DNA of 64,000 bases from contig NZ_BAXB01000016.1 of assembly GCF_000698145.1 (NCBI RefSeq), forward strand, positions 1 through 64,000. Reading direction: 5' to 3'. Source of the DNA: Geomicrobium sp. JCM 19039. GTDB taxonomy: Bacteria > Bacillota > Bacilli > Bacillales > Marinococcaceae. The translations under genes were made by a program, and so were the position numbers. Position 1 is the first letter of the stretch; each line of letters begins with the position of its first letter. The notes under the pieces were generated by a model. The model had not been told where the DNA came from. It saw only the letters and a list, made by a program, of their open reading frames with translations, and made no database searches. Below are positions 47,827 to 57,086 of the stretch, in pieces.

Positions 47827-48291
47827 ATGAAAAGTTTTCATTGTCATTCATGTTCGTCTTGTAGCAAAAATACGTGTACTTGCGTATGCGAAACATTAAA
47901 AGGGATCGCCAAGGAACAAGATCGTGTACGGAAGTCATGTGGCAACGGTTGTTATGAAAAGTTGTTAAATCCAGAACCTGTTTATGATACCGTTCCATTA
48001 ATTTTTACGACGAATACGAATCGGTTATTATACGCTTTAGGTAATACACGTGAAGGTGAATCGTTTATTACTGTATTTTTTAGGGTAGACAGTGTAGATG
48101 GGAATTGTGCGGTTTTAGAGTTGCTGAGGCCATATCCTGAATTGGAGATACCAGCTGGTGTGGCTGACGTCCCTTTAAATCAAATTGTGCAAAACAGTGA
48201 TTGGTTGCTCGTTCGCACAGGGCAATGCACGATTGTGGACTGCGAATGTTTATGTACGCTAAAATGTCTTGATCCATCATTTGTAGAATAA
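47827..48291 (+). CDS. CotY/CotZ family spore coat/exosporium protein
   Basis: Cysteine-rich crust or exosporium protein of 154 residues. N-terminal cysteines CHSCSSCSKNTCTCVCETL, then TVPLIFTTNTNRLLYALGN, SFITVFFRVDSVDGNCAVLELLRP, and the C-terminal CTIVDCECLCTLKCLDP. These match CotY/CotZ, which self-assemble by disulfides. ATG 47827 follows GGAGAGGAGGGG; longer frames upstream are not supported. Confidence 0.9.
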   Translation: MKSFHCHSCSSCSKNTCTCVCETLKGIAKEQDRVRKSCGNGCYEKLLNPEPVYDTVPLIFTTNTNRLLYALGNTREGESFITVFFRVDSVDGNCAVLELLRPYPELEIPAGVADVPLNQIVQNSDWLLVRTGQCTIVDCECLCTLKCLDPSFVE

Positions 48292-48375
48292 ATGAAACCA
48301 TTGATGCAATGATACGTAAAAATAGTGTAGGATAGTACTAACGAATTTGGTCGAATTGTACAAGGAGATGATATC

Positions 48376-48678
48376 ATGAATGGATCATCAATTTTGAAGT
48401 GGATATCTGGTGGTTTGGAAGCGGTGCTTGCGATACCAGTTTTAGGTATTTTTATTTATTGGGGAATGGGTCCGACGCCAATGATCATCATGCTCGGTTT
48501 ACACATTTTAACGCTTGTAATGAGTGTGAATGACGGGAAGAAGAAACACGGAAGCATTCTCGGTATTGTTACGGCATTTGTTGCATTTATCCCGGTCATT
48601 GGTATGATTATGCACGCCATATCGGCAACCCTTCTGATGGTAGATGCGAAACGATCTGAAAAAGCGATTGAAATGTAG
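48376..48678 (+). CDS. Small membrane protein, three helices
   Basis: 100 residues, ATG behind AAGGAGATGATATC. Hydrophobic segments near 15-33, 35-50 and 60-90, with a short basic loop (NDGKKKHG) between. Not recognised as a named family. Monocistronic, closed by a terminator. Confidence 0.78.
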   Translation: MNGSSILKWISGGLEAVLAIPVLGIFIYWGMGPTPMIIMLGLHILTLVMSVNDGKKKHGSILGIVTAFVAFIPVIGMIMHAISATLLMVDAKRSEKAIEM

Positions 48679-48708
48679 ATCGACACGACCTGGTGTCGGT
48701 CTTTTTTT
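48678..48708 (+). terminator. Terminator after small membrane protein
   Basis: CGACAC / GTGTCG hairpin with loop GACCTG, then TTTTTTT. Confidence 0.85.
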
Positions 48709-49038
48709 ATGTGCGGTATGTACATGAATCTCTGAACGACGTACTAAGGTGTTGTAACGACTAGCTCTAGTCGCGTACCGTGAGTAAATGAGATAACAAG
48801 CGAAAAAGGTTGACGAAATGTGAACGACTACCTAGGAGCTAATCATTTAAGTTGAAAAGCGTACCACCGGTCTTTCAATGGAGAAATCTTTATTTGCACA
48901 GCTTGTCGTTCGTGCTTGACGTGATGATTTCTCTACGGTTGCAGCTCGTAGCAAATCTTTCCAATAAGATTACGTGTTTCTCATATAACGTGAAAGCGAT
49001 TCGTTATCAATTGATATTTATTTCTTATATAACAGATG
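48709..49038. other. Intergenic region without detectable gene
   Basis: No ORF with codon pattern or ribosome binding site on either strand. Confidence 0.5.
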
Positions 49039-49067
49039 TTTACTTATTTTAATTGTTATAGTACAAT
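49039..49067 (+). promoter_or_regulatory. Promoter of yhfH
   Basis: TTTACT (49039-49044), 17-bp spacer, TACAAT (49062-49067); 29 bp before the start codon. Confidence 0.6.
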
Positions 49068-49096
49068 GTGAATACGACACAAAGAGGAGGGTTCTT

Positions 49097-49231
49097 ATGG
49101 AGTTTGTGAAAATGACTGAATTATCTGCAATGCCAACATGTTGTCAAGATTGTGGTGAGGTACTTCCCGCAGCAAATGATTCATTTTTCACCCAATGTGA
49201 ACGGTGTCTTAGAAATGTTGAACATGAATAA
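49097..49231 (+). CDS. yhfH: YhfH-type small zinc-ribbon protein
   Basis: 44-residue protein, missed by length cut-offs. Two cysteine pairs, CCQDCG and CERC, form a likely zinc knuckle around an acidic loop, as in the YhfH family. ATG 49097 follows AGAGGAGGG. Transcribed alone between a promoter and a terminator. Function unknown. Confidence 0.85.
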   Translation: MEFVKMTELSAMPTCCQDCGEVLPAANDSFFTQCERCLRNVEHE

Positions 49232-49240
49232 AACGACTTT

Positions 49241-49266
49241 AGCTGCCAATGTTGGCGGCTTTTTTT
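49241..49266 (+). terminator. yhfH terminator
   Basis: AGCTGCCAA / TTGGCGGCT stem followed by seven T. Confidence 0.88.
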
Positions 49267-49279
49267 GTTCATATAAAAT

Positions 49280-49301
49280 GAGGATGAGAGCTCTCATCCT
49301 C
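49280..49301 (-). terminator. Palindromic hairpin after aceA
   Basis: 22-bp perfect palindrome built of GAGGATGAGAG and its complement; on the minus strand it is followed by ATTTTAT, suiting an aceA terminator. Confidence 0.7.
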
Positions 49302-49311
49302 GGCGGTTCAT

Positions 49312-50586
49312 TTAAAACTGTTCGGTTTCTGTTGAACCTGCAAGTGCAGTTGTGGAGGAGGTACCAGATGATATCGTCTGTGCAATTTCATCAAAATATC
49401 CGGTACCTACTTCTCGTTGGTGCTTAGTAGCTGTGTAACCACGAGATTCCGCATCAAACTCATCTTGTTGCAATGTAGAGTAGGCAGCCATCCCATGGTC
49501 TTTGTACTTGGAAGCAAGGTCAAACATGCTGTAGTTTAAAGAATGAAAACCAGCGAGAGTAACAAATTGAAAACGGTAGCCCATGTCTGCTAGCCGATCT
49601 TGAAATTCTTCAATCGTTTGCTCATCAAGATTCGCTTTCCAATTAAAAGAAGGTGAGCAGTTGTACGCAAGCATTTTACCAGGGAATTTTTCATGAATGG
49701 CATCGGCAAACTGTTGAGCTTCCTCGAGGCTAGGTTTTGACGTCTCGCACCAAATTAAATCAGCGTACGGGGCGTAAGCTAGCCCTCTAGCAATAGCTTG
49801 ATCAAGGCCTGCGTGAGTACGATAGAAACCTTCTGGAGTACGTTCACCTGTAATGAACTTATGATCTTCTGAGTCAATGTCACTCGTAATCAAGTCGGCC
49901 GCATCGGCATCTGTTCGAGCGATAATTACGGTTGGGACACCGGAAACATCAGCGGCAAGACGGGCCGCGACTAAGTTTTTGATCGCGTTTTTTGTTGGTA
50001 ACAATACTTTACCCCCTAGATGCCCACATTTCTTCTCTGAGGCGAGCTGGTCTTCAAGGTGAACGCCTGATGCACCTGCCTCAATCATCCCTTTTATCAA
50101 TTCAAAAACGTTAAGCTGACCACCAAACCCTGCTTCTGCATCAGCGATGATCGGAACAAAATAATCGGTCTCGTCATTGCCTTCCATATGCTGAATTTGA
50201 TCTGCTCGTTGCAGTGCATTATTAATCCGCTTTACGACTTGGGGAACGGAGTTCGCAGGATATAGGCTTTGATCAGGATACATTTCACCTGACAGGTTTG
50301 CATCGGCTGCTACTTGCCACCCACTTAAATAGATGGCTTTTAATCCGGCTTTTACTTGTTGAACAGCTTGGTTTCCGGTCAATGCACCAAGAGCATGAAC
50401 TTTATCCATATCATGTAGCTGAGCCCACAACTTGTTGGCGCCAGTTTTGGCAAGCGTGTGTTCAATTTGCAAAGAACCGCGCAAACGGATGACTTCCTCT
50501 GCAGAATAAGGGCGATTGATACCGTCCCACCGGTTGTCATCTTTCCATTGATCGTTTAATGCTTTTACTTCAGTTTGGAAACTCAT
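49312..50586 (-). CDS. aceA: Isocitrate lyase
   Basis: Splits isocitrate to glyoxylate and succinate, first step of the glyoxylate shunt. 424 residues. Motifs: [29 protein letters not shown] (metal), catalytic [21 protein letters not shown] and [17 protein letters not shown] precedes ATG 50586. No malate synthase gene lies in this window. Transcription probably controlled at the palindrome in its promoter. Confidence 0.96.
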   Translation of the reverse strand: MSFQTEVKALNDQWKDDNRWDGINRPYSAEEVIRLRGSLQIEHTLAKTGANKLWAQLHDMDKVHALGALTGNQAVQQVKAGLKAIYLSGWQVAADANLSGEMYPDQSLYPANSVPQVVKRINNALQRADQIQHMEGNDETDYFVPIIADAEAGFGGQLNVFELIKGMIEAGASGVHLEDQLASEKKCGHLGGKVLLPTKNAIKNLVAARLAADVSGVPTVIIARTDADAADLITSDIDSEDHKFITGERTPEGFYRTHAGLDQAIARGLAYAPYADLIWCETSKPSLEEAQQFADAIHEKFPGKMLAYNCSPSFNWKANLDEQTIEEFQDRLADMGYRFQFVTLAGFHSLNYSMFDLASKYKDHGMAAYSTLQQDEFDAESRGYTATKHQREVGTGYFDEIAQTISSGTSSTTALAGSTETEQF

Positions 50587-50636
50587 GAAAATCCTCTCCC
50601 TTTTTGTATTATAACAGTATTAATTTTATGTTAATT

Positions 50637-50665
50637 AATATATAACAACGATCGTTGTGTTGCAA
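50637..50665 (-). promoter_or_regulatory. aceA promoter with operator-like palindrome
   Basis: Read on the minus strand: TTGCAA, 17-bp spacer, TATATT. The spacer contains the perfect 14-bp palindrome ACAACGATCGTTGT (50645-50658). Repressor identity unknown; a second possible promoter (TTAACA / TATAAT) lies closer to the gene. Confidence 0.6.
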
Positions 50666-50828
50666 CAGTTTTTTAGAAAAAAATAATTGTTCTGACAAAA
50701 GTAGGCAGGAGTATGTTGCTATTGTGGGGGAGGGAGAGAGTTAAACGAGTAGAAGTCAATTGGTAACAATCGCTTTACTGACCGGATTTTCATGCCTGTG
50801 TGATGAGATTCGTACTAATCAAAAACGT

Positions 50829-50862
50829 AAAAAAACCCGATCTTCTAGCTTAGAAGATCGGG
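50829..50862 (-). terminator. Terminator of the 3D-domain protein gene
   Basis: CCCGATCTTCTA / TAGAAGATCGGG stem and T7 on the minus strand. Confidence 0.9.
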
Positions 50863-50872
50863 GTGGATGGAT

Positions 50873-51811
50873 TTAGTTAAGGATCGTGACGTTCACTTGT
50901 TGTCTTCCGAAATTTAATGCTTCATCTTTGGTCGCCATATGCAGGTCGATTTTATGGCCATTAATCGCGCCACCAGTATCACCAGCAATTGCTTCACCGT
51001 ATCCTTCAACATATACGCGGCTACCGAGAGGGATGATGTTTGGATCAACAGCAACTACATTGGCATGTGGGTCATTTCTAAGGTCAATACCTGTTGCAGT
51101 AATACCGGAGCAACCGTTGCAGTATGCAGTGTACGCAGTGGCTTCCATTGAAATTGTGGTGCCTTCTGGAGCTGAGCTGGTTGATTCACTTGTCGTTTCT
51201 GCAGAGGCCGTCGCTTCTTCCGTCGTTTCAGTTGCGTCTTCGGAGGCGGCTTCATTTGCTGGTTCGCTTTCAACAGTTGTTTCTGGTTGTGGTGCTGTAA
51301 AATTCATCATCGCAGAATAGGTGGCAGGTCCTGCCAAACCGTCAGCGTGAATGCCCGCATCTGATTGGAAGCCTTTAACGGCATCTTCTGTTAGTGGTCC
51401 GAAAATTCCGTCAATGGATCCTCCATAATAACCAAAGGATTTCAAGTCTTCTTGTAAATATTCTACGAGCACGTTTTCATCATCTTTTTCTAATACCGAA
51501 AGGGCACCTAGTGTTTGCGGTCCGGCAATGCCGTCAATGAGCAGGCTCGCGTCTTCTTGGAAAACTGTAACAGCTTCTTCTGTCGTCTCATCAAAAACTC
51601 CATTTATGGACTCATCTTCTAAGTACTCTTCTTCAACGAGTAACTCTTGCAGAAGTTCTACATGTTCTTCGTGCTCAGTCCCATCACTTAACTTTTCACT
51701 TCCAAATTCACTGGCGTCTGCAGTAATAGGTAGGAAAGCGAAAACAAATCCGGCGGCTAAGGCAGTCATACTAAAATGTTTCACCACATTTGGTGTTTGC
51801 ATTTTCTTCAT
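50873..51811 (-). CDS. Peptidoglycan-binding and 3D domain cell wall protein
   Basis: Secreted protein of 312 residues. Signal peptide with cleavage likely after TADA (about residue 32), two PG_binding_1 domains (about 45-105 and 110-170, with GVFDETTEEAVTVFQ and GIFGPLTEDAVKGFQ), a Thr/Ser/Glu-rich linker (about 175-220), and a C-terminal 3D domain with ATAYTAY, GITATGIDLR, IPLGSRVYVEGYG and the three aspartates (AVDP, AGDTGG, IDLH). Such proteins act as lytic transglycosylase-like wall hydrolases (YocH group). GGAGGAG precedes the ATG. Confidence 0.9.
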   Translation of the reverse strand: MKKMQTPNVVKHFSMTALAAGFVFAFLPITADASEFGSEKLSDGTEHEEHVELLQELLVEEEYLEDESINGVFDETTEEAVTVFQEDASLLIDGIAGPQTLGALSVLEKDDENVLVEYLQEDLKSFGYYGGSIDGIFGPLTEDAVKGFQSDAGIHADGLAGPATYSAMMNFTAPQPETTVESEPANEAASEDATETTEEATASAETTSESTSSAPEGTTISMEATAYTAYCNGCSGITATGIDLRNDPHANVVAVDPNIIPLGSRVYVEGYGEAIAGDTGGAINGHKIDLHMATKDEALNFGRQQVNVTILN

Positions 51812-51960
51812 GAAGCAAACTCCTCCTCATTGCGTTCGTTAGTTTTAGGTGTGTGTACCTACAACTAGCATCCTAGCAAGCTTTCACTTCTGGACACAAG
51901 AGGGTTTGCTACTTTTTAACCGGATTGAAACGGCCTTGTAATAAGGGAAATCTATCTTTC

Positions 51961-51996
51961 AAAAAAAGCGGATATGCGTAACATACCCGCTTTTTA
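51961..51996 (-). terminator. ytvI terminator
   Basis: AAAAAGCGG...CCGCTTTTT hairpin with T-run on the minus strand. Confidence 0.85.
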
Positions 51997-52041
51997 CAAG
52001 GTTTTGAGGAACGAAGGGGAGCGAAGTCGAACGACCGTTCA

Positions 52042-53187
52042 TCACGACGTGTTGTTTCGAGGAGGTTCGTCATCGATAAACCCGTGTTTAATAAACTGTT
52101 CGATATCTTGAATGACGCCAATATCTTTTAAGATCGTAAGCACAACAAGTAGTGCTGGACCAAGGAATAAGCCGATTACACCGAGAATTTGAAACCCGAC
52201 AAAGAGAGAGAATAGAACCGCTAGCGTGTTCAAATTCATACTTACGGACAGGACTTTTGGCTCTAACGATTGTCGAACGATGACAACGACAACGTATAAG
52301 ACGAGTATCGAAATGCCTAAGAAGATTTCTCCAGAAATTACCAGATAGATCCCCCAAGGAATGAGAATCGTTCCTGTTCCTAAATAGGGAAGGATTTCTG
52401 CAACCCCGGTAATCAAAGCCATCGTTATCGCATTCTCAACGCCGAGGATTAATAGCCCGATGAGAACGACGACTGTCGTTATAATCATTAAGATTAATTG
52501 AGCTCGAATAAATCCCCAAACACGAGTCTTAACTTCCTGAACGAACAGCGTGAATTTCGTTTGGATGCCAACAGGCACTCTACTTTGCAAACTTGCTTTC
52601 ATCGTTCCTACATCTTTACCAATGAAGTAAACAGCAAGGATGACGAAAATAAATGCAAATAAAAATGCAGGGATTCCGGAAACAACATTTGTGAGTCCGT
52701 TTGCAAGTGATTGTGCAACGTTACCAATAATGTTCCCTAGTTGGTTTCCTAGTTCTGTAATTCCTTGCTGAAGGGTTTGTTGCTGTTCAACGTTTAAGTT
52801 ATCAATGAACCAATTCATTTCTGTCCAAATCGGTAGTACGAAACTGTTAAACATTTCTTGAAGCTGGGCTGCGCCTTGTTCAATCCAACCCGGTAACTCG
52901 TGTGAAATTTGCTGGAAGATATAAATGATAAGGAACGTAATCCCAGTAATTACACCACCAAGTACAGAAATACCAATCAACACAGTCGTTAGTGATGCGA
53001 GCGTTGATGGAAACTTGAGCCTGATCTTTAATAGTCGTAAAAGCGGTGCAAACATCCAAGCGATCAGTGCAGCAATTACAAAAGGGTAGGTAATTGTGAA
53101 AAGGTAAGCACTTACTAAGATGATGAGAATGGCAATCAAAATTACACTTACTGCTCGCAATGAAATCCAAGCTTGTTCTTTAGTCAT
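52042..53187 (-). CDS. ytvI: AI-2E family membrane protein, YtvI-like
   Basis: Polytopic membrane protein of 381 residues with about eight helices and a central amphipathic region (residues 95-160). The family stretches IPWGIYL, QSLEPKVLSVSMNLNTLAVLFSLFVGFQILGV and the early FAPLLRLL fit YtvI, a sporulation-associated member. ATG 53187 is chosen behind AAAGGGCGA. Transport function not established for this branch. Confidence 0.85.
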   Translation of the reverse strand: MTKEQAWISLRAVSVILIAILIILVSAYLFTITYPFVIAALIAWMFAPLLRLLKIRLKFPSTLASLTTVLIGISVLGGVITGITFLIIYIFQQISHELPGWIEQGAAQLQEMFNSFVLPIWTEMNWFIDNLNVEQQQTLQQGITELGNQLGNIIGNVAQSLANGLTNVVSGIPAFLFAFIFVILAVYFIGKDVGTMKASLQSRVPVGIQTKFTLFVQEVKTRVWGFIRAQLILMIITTVVVLIGLLILGVENAITMALITGVAEILPYLGTGTILIPWGIYLVISGEIFLGISILVLYVVVVIVRQSLEPKVLSVSMNLNTLAVLFSLFVGFQILGVIGLFLGPALLVVLTILKDIGVIQDIEQFIKHGFIDDEPPRNNTS

Positions 53188-53332
53188 TGTCTGTTCGCCC
53201 TTTCTAAACAAGGGATGGACACCTAGTATATCAAAACTTTACATATCAAGATAACGGATGCAACATCTGGCTTGTACATCTTTTATTATATGTAAGCAGA
53301 CGTTAGGTTAATCCTTACAATTGAGACAAATA

Positions 53333-53374
53333 GATGAGAGGGGTTTTGAATGCCAAGTTCAAACCCCTCTCATC
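53333..53374. terminator. Hairpin after ureohydrolase gene
   Basis: GATGAGAGGGGTTT / AAACCCCTCTCATC, 14-bp stem, between convergent-free ends; ends the minus-strand gene six bases after its stop. Confidence 0.75.
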
Positions 53375-53379
53375 AGTTG

Positions 53380-54315
53380 TTACGATTGTGCATGCCCAGC
53401 CAGTACATACAATACAACGGTGGAAGCGAGATGGGAAGAGAAATCTGTTTGGTCTTGCTGTGGATAAACTTCCACGAAGTCCATTCCGCATAGCCCTTGT
53501 TTGCCTAGCTCATGGATCACAGTGAGCAACTCATAGGAGGTAAGGCCGTTAGTATCAACCGGTCCACCTGGATTGTACGCATGGTCTAACACATCACTAC
53601 ATATGGAAAGATATACAGCATCTGTACCTTTTGATGCTTGCTCATACATATCTCTAGCTAGTTGACGTAAATCCTTTGTTTCTTTAAATTCATTCACAGT
53701 GCGAGTGATTGCCCCAGCTTCCTTGGCGAACTTTCCACTTTCTGGCTTATTTCGTGGTCCATGAATTCCCGCGTGAACGAGTGCAGTATTCTCTACCGCA
53801 TCAAGCTCATATAGACGGGCAAATGGCGTATTTCGTGCATACAAATCACCATTGAAATCAGGCATGTTGTCATAGTGAGCATCTAGATGAATGATGCCGA
53901 GCTTTTTGCCGGGGTTCGTCTCAGCCCAGCCTTTTAGAATTGGATAGGTAATGCTATGATCCCCACCTAAAGCGACTGGGAAGACGTCTTGCTCCCAAGT
54001 ATGTTTGGAGAAGGACGTAATCCGTTGCATCGTGTTTTCAACTTCAGCTGGAATGACATCCACATCACCCATATCTGATAGCTTGAGGTGTTCAAACACA
54101 TCAATATCGTCAAGTTCAGGTAAATAACCGCTATACCTAGCAGAAGCAAGGCGCATCGATTTTGGACCGAGCTCGACCCCAGTGTAGTCTCCCCACGTAA
54201 CGCCTCCTTCCCAAGGAACGCCGTATACGACGACATCCGTGTCTTTTATATTTTTGTCAATTGCCCATTTAGCTCCTAAAAAACATGGCGTATTCCCATA
54301 TACATAAGCACTCAT
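53380..54315 (-). CDS. Ureohydrolase (agmatinase/arginase family) with altered metal motif
   Basis: 311-residue manganese-type ureohydrolase that releases urea from a guanidino compound. ALGGDHSITYP and LDAHYDN are intact, but the third metal motif, normally SFDxDxxDP, reads SICSDVLDHAYNPGGP: the first aspartate position holds cysteine. The rest of the fold (VYGVPWEGGVTWGDYTG, HAGIHGPRNKPES) is preserved. Substrate may thus differ from agmatine, for example a guanidino acid or guanidine. Followed upstream by lplJ 22 bp away on the same strand. Confidence 0.85.
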   Translation of the reverse strand: MSAYVYGNTPCFLGAKWAIDKNIKDTDVVVYGVPWEGGVTWGDYTGVELGPKSMRLASARYSGYLPELDDIDVFEHLKLSDMGDVDVIPAEVENTMQRITSFSKHTWEQDVFPVALGGDHSITYPILKGWAETNPGKKLGIIHLDAHYDNMPDFNGDLYARNTPFARLYELDAVENTALVHAGIHGPRNKPESGKFAKEAGAITRTVNEFKETKDLRQLARDMYEQASKGTDAVYLSICSDVLDHAYNPGGPVDTNGLTSYELLTVIHELGKQGLCGMDFVEVYPQQDQTDFSSHLASTVVLYVLAGHAQS

Positions 54316-54337
54316 TCGATACTCTCTCCCAACATGA

Positions 54338-55330
54338 TTAGCTCGTAATTAACGTAATGAGATCTTCTCGGTCAATGGCACCAAAATATTTTTTGGTGTC
54401 TAACTGCTCAACAGCAACTCGAATGTCTTCTTCTTTGTAGCGGGTGCCAACAAAATGTGCCTCAGCTTCTTCTATTTCTCCAGTGCCGAAGAAATCACCA
54501 AAAATATTCATCTCCGAGATGACCCCTTTTTTCACTTTAAAACGAAAATCCACGAGCCCAGCTTGGAACTTTTTAGAACGCTTAATATCGTAAGAAGGGG
54601 ATTTCCCGTAGTTCCATTCCCATTTTTGGTACCGTTCTTCAGAAATTTGCTGGATCTTTTCCCAATCTTTATCCGTTAACGTGTAGCGCGAAAAATGAGC
54701 GTCCCCTGCAAAAATTGATTGGAGAAGACGTTCCTTGAAGTCTTCCATGCTTAAAGGTTTCTGAATAAACTCGTTAATGTTCGCGACGCGGCTACGTATG
54801 GATTTAATTCCTTTTGAACGAATCTTCTCGTCGCTTACATTTAGAGCAGACACGACATTCTCAATTTCAGAGTCCAGCATCAATGTGCCGTGACTAAACA
54901 TTCGCCCTTTCGTCGCAAACTGGGCATTACCAGAAATCTTCCGGCCGTCTGCGTGTAAATCATTTCGACCGCTTAACTCAGCAGGTACGCCCATTTGCTG
55001 GAGTGCTTCCACAACGGGCTCGGTGAATTTTTTAAAGTTACTGAAACTATTCCCATCATCATTTGTAATGAAACTAAAGTTTAAGTTTCCAAGATCATGA
55101 TAGACAGCACCACCACCAGATAACCGGCGTACGACGTGCAAGTTATGGTCGTTCACGTAGTCACGATTTATTTCTTCAATCGTATTTTGGTTTTTACCGA
55201 TTATAATGGAAGGTTCATTAATGTAAAAAAGCAAATACACATCATGTTCGTCAAAATGTGTAAGGATGTACTCTTCGATTGCTAAGTTTATTCGTGGATC
55301 TGTCGTGTTTGCATTATCAACAAAAATCAT
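54338..55330 (-). CDS. lplJ: Lipoate-protein ligase
   Basis: Attaches free lipoate to E2 and GcvH subunits using ATP. 330 residues. Motifs: RRLSGGGAVYHDLGNLNFSF, GRNDLHADGRKISGNAQ with the catalytic lysine, and SHGTLMLD; a C-terminal accessory domain begins near 250. ATG 55330 follows GGAGGATG; an ATG six codons earlier would include that site. Probably co-transcribed with the ureohydrolase. Confidence 0.94.
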   Translation of the reverse strand: MIFVDNANTTDPRINLAIEEYILTHFDEHDVYLLFYINEPSIIIGKNQNTIEEINRDYVNDHNLHVVRRLSGGGAVYHDLGNLNFSFITNDDGNSFSNFKKFTEPVVEALQQMGVPAELSGRNDLHADGRKISGNAQFATKGRMFSHGTLMLDSEIENVVSALNVSDEKIRSKGIKSIRSRVANINEFIQKPLSMEDFKERLLQSIFAGDAHFSRYTLTDKDWEKIQQISEERYQKWEWNYGKSPSYDIKRSKKFQAGLVDFRFKVKKGVISEMNIFGDFFGTGEIEEAEAHFVGTRYKEEDIRVAVEQLDTKKYFGAIDREDLITLITS

Positions 55331-55438
55331 AAAAACATCCTCCTTCATCTATCATCTATTGTATAGAAGGTCGCGAATGTTTGCACGTATCGGCGTATAT
55401 TTATGATATACTAATTTGAAAATAAGGAGTGATGAGTC

Positions 55439-55693
55439 GTGACTGTACTTAAGCAAATTGTGATGGATAATGTCCAGGAAATTGTCCATCACGTATCCGC
55501 GCGTAAAGTAGAATGCATTGTCGCAGCGGTTCTATTGGCTGTAGCTGCTGTCATCGGTTGGTTAACAACGGGAATTATTGACTCGGGCCGAAATGGCATT
55601 ATTCGCTTTTATGTCGGTGGAACGTTTTCATTTTTCGTAATGTTTATGATTTATTTGTACATTGATCAGTTGTTGTCATTAAAGAAAGCGTAA
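55439..55693 (+). CDS. Small two-helix membrane protein
   Basis: 84 residues, GTG start behind AAGGAGTGATG. N-terminal amphipathic part, helices near 25-46 and 58-77, basic end SLKKA. No family recognised. Divergent from lplJ. Confidence 0.72.
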   Translation: MTVLKQIVMDNVQEIVHHVSARKVECIVAAVLLAVAAVIGWLTTGIIDSGRNGIIRFYVGGTFSFFVMFMIYLYIDQLLSLKKA

Positions 55694-55730
55694 ATGACAG
55701 GCTTTTTTTGCACTTTTACTTTATATCTGT

Positions 55731-55765
55731 CAAAATCCCTCATAGGTGTCTATGCTGGGATTTTG
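55731..55765 (+). terminator. Hairpin CAAAATCCC / GGGATTTTG
   Basis: Two-part stem with inner CATAG / CTATG; T tract weak. Confidence 0.55.
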
Positions 55766-55837
55766 TTATGTGCAATGTATTCTGTGAGATGAACGGAAAT
55801 TATTTAAATAACAACCTCATTAAAGGGTGTGAGAAAA

Positions 55838-56589
55838 TTGAATCGAACGTTATCTAAATCAGCAGTCTTTGTCATGTTTTTCGCGCTAGTCGTCGTCGTT
55901 GTTGTAAATGCGATGGCAAATGGATTGCCAATCAATGGACAAACGACAGGTGAAATTGCCGATCAGATCGGTTTACTGTTCATTCCGCCAGGTTATGTAT
56001 TTTCGATATGGGGACTTATTTATGTGCTTCTTCTCATCTGGCTAGCTAAATTCATGACGTCAAATGGGCGGAGGAAATCATTTGCTCCGGCACTATTGTA
56101 CCCGTTTCTAGGAAGTGCGATCGGAAATGCTGGGTGGCTAATTAGCTTCCATTATGAATGGTTCTACGTGACGATGTTGTTTATGTTGTTGCTGCTTTTT
56201 TCACTCATACGTTTACATTGGTTAATTTCAAATGCAAGAGATCGTGGTCCTTTTGATTTATTTCCAATTTCTGTATATATCGGTTGGGTATCAATTGCAA
56301 CAATTTTAAATGTTGGTATTGTGCTTGTAGCAATGGCGTCGACCCGATTGAAGGAATCATTGTTTCAGGCCAAGTGTGGACCATCATCGTATTAATTATC
56401 GGGGTTGTACTCGCCATAACATTCATGAACAGGTGCAAAGATGCGGTTTACCCGCTCGTTTTTATATGGGCATATATCGGCATTGGTATTGAACGCGCCG
56501 AAGGGTTTGAGATCATTTCAATGACGTGTTGGATTCTCGTAGTCGTGGTGAGCATCATGACTTTGATTCACCTTATTAAGAGAAGGTAG
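55838..56589 (+). CDS. TspO-like tryptophan-rich sensory protein, one frameshift
   Basis: Membrane protein of about 250 residues after repair, distantly related to TspO/MBR. Recognisable: FIPPGYVFSIWGLIYVLLL, NAGWLISFHYEW, SVYIGWVSIATILNV and, after the break, VWTIIVLIIG and YPLVFIWAYIGI. One A is missing near 56336 (GCA AAT expected). TTG 55838 is preferred because AAAGGGTG lies at good distance; GTG 55829 overlaps that site. Confidence 0.8.
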
Positions 56590-56643
56590 GTTACACGTGC
56601 TTGAAAAAGGGAAGGGTGTACTGATAAGAAAGGAATGATAAAT

Positions 56644-56868
56644 ATGGCAGTAACGAAGGAAGATATTCACCAACTCGTCGATCGTTTAAAAGAAGATCAG
56701 TTAGATGAAGTGTATGAACATGTGAAGGATCTCTTAGAAGGAGAGCAAGTTGACTTTACCGATAGTGAAATTGATGGGCTTGTAGACCAAGACGAATACT
56801 ATAAAGATGAAGAACGAGCATCAGACGTGCAAAAACAACAAGATCTTTCTGTACGTGAGAAGTTATAG
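56644..56868 (+). CDS. Small acidic soluble protein of unknown function
   Basis: 74 residues, ATG 56644 nine bases after AAAGGA. Starts with KEDIHQLVDRLKEDQLDEVYEHVKDLL, two helices like those of antitoxin-type or ribbon-less small proteins, then an acidic tail. No partner toxin gene is adjacent, so no function is proposed. Confidence 0.7.
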   Translation: MAVTKEDIHQLVDRLKEDQLDEVYEHVKDLLEGEQVDFTDSEIDGLVDQDEYYKDEERASDVQKQQDLSVREKL

Positions 56869-56871
56869 GAT

Positions 56872-56907
56872 AAGAGTGTCCCAGATGTACAGTCTGGGGC
56901 ACTTTTG
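56872..56907 (+). terminator. Terminator after small acidic protein
   Basis: GTGTCCCAGA / TCTGGGGCAC hairpin with TTTTG. Confidence 0.8.
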
Positions 56908-57086
56908 CGTAATAGTAGTTAAATGTCTTACAATTTCGCACAAATTGTATAGACTATGGGTGGAAGATGTGAAAGTTTGTGAAAGCCGTTTTTTTTGTTT
57001 AGTTCGGTTTGAAAATGGAAAAATGATAACTAGAGCAAAACAAAGCAAACAAAAATCTATGTATTTTATTTAGGAGGAAATGAATC

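Noticed and set aside
48852..49052. Plus-strand 66-codon frame
   Set aside because: No ribosome binding site, no conserved pattern, A+T-rich end runs into the yhfH promoter.
54316..55438. Guanidine riboswitch controlling the ureohydrolase
   Set aside because: No such motif was recognisable upstream of lplJ or the ureohydrolase gene.
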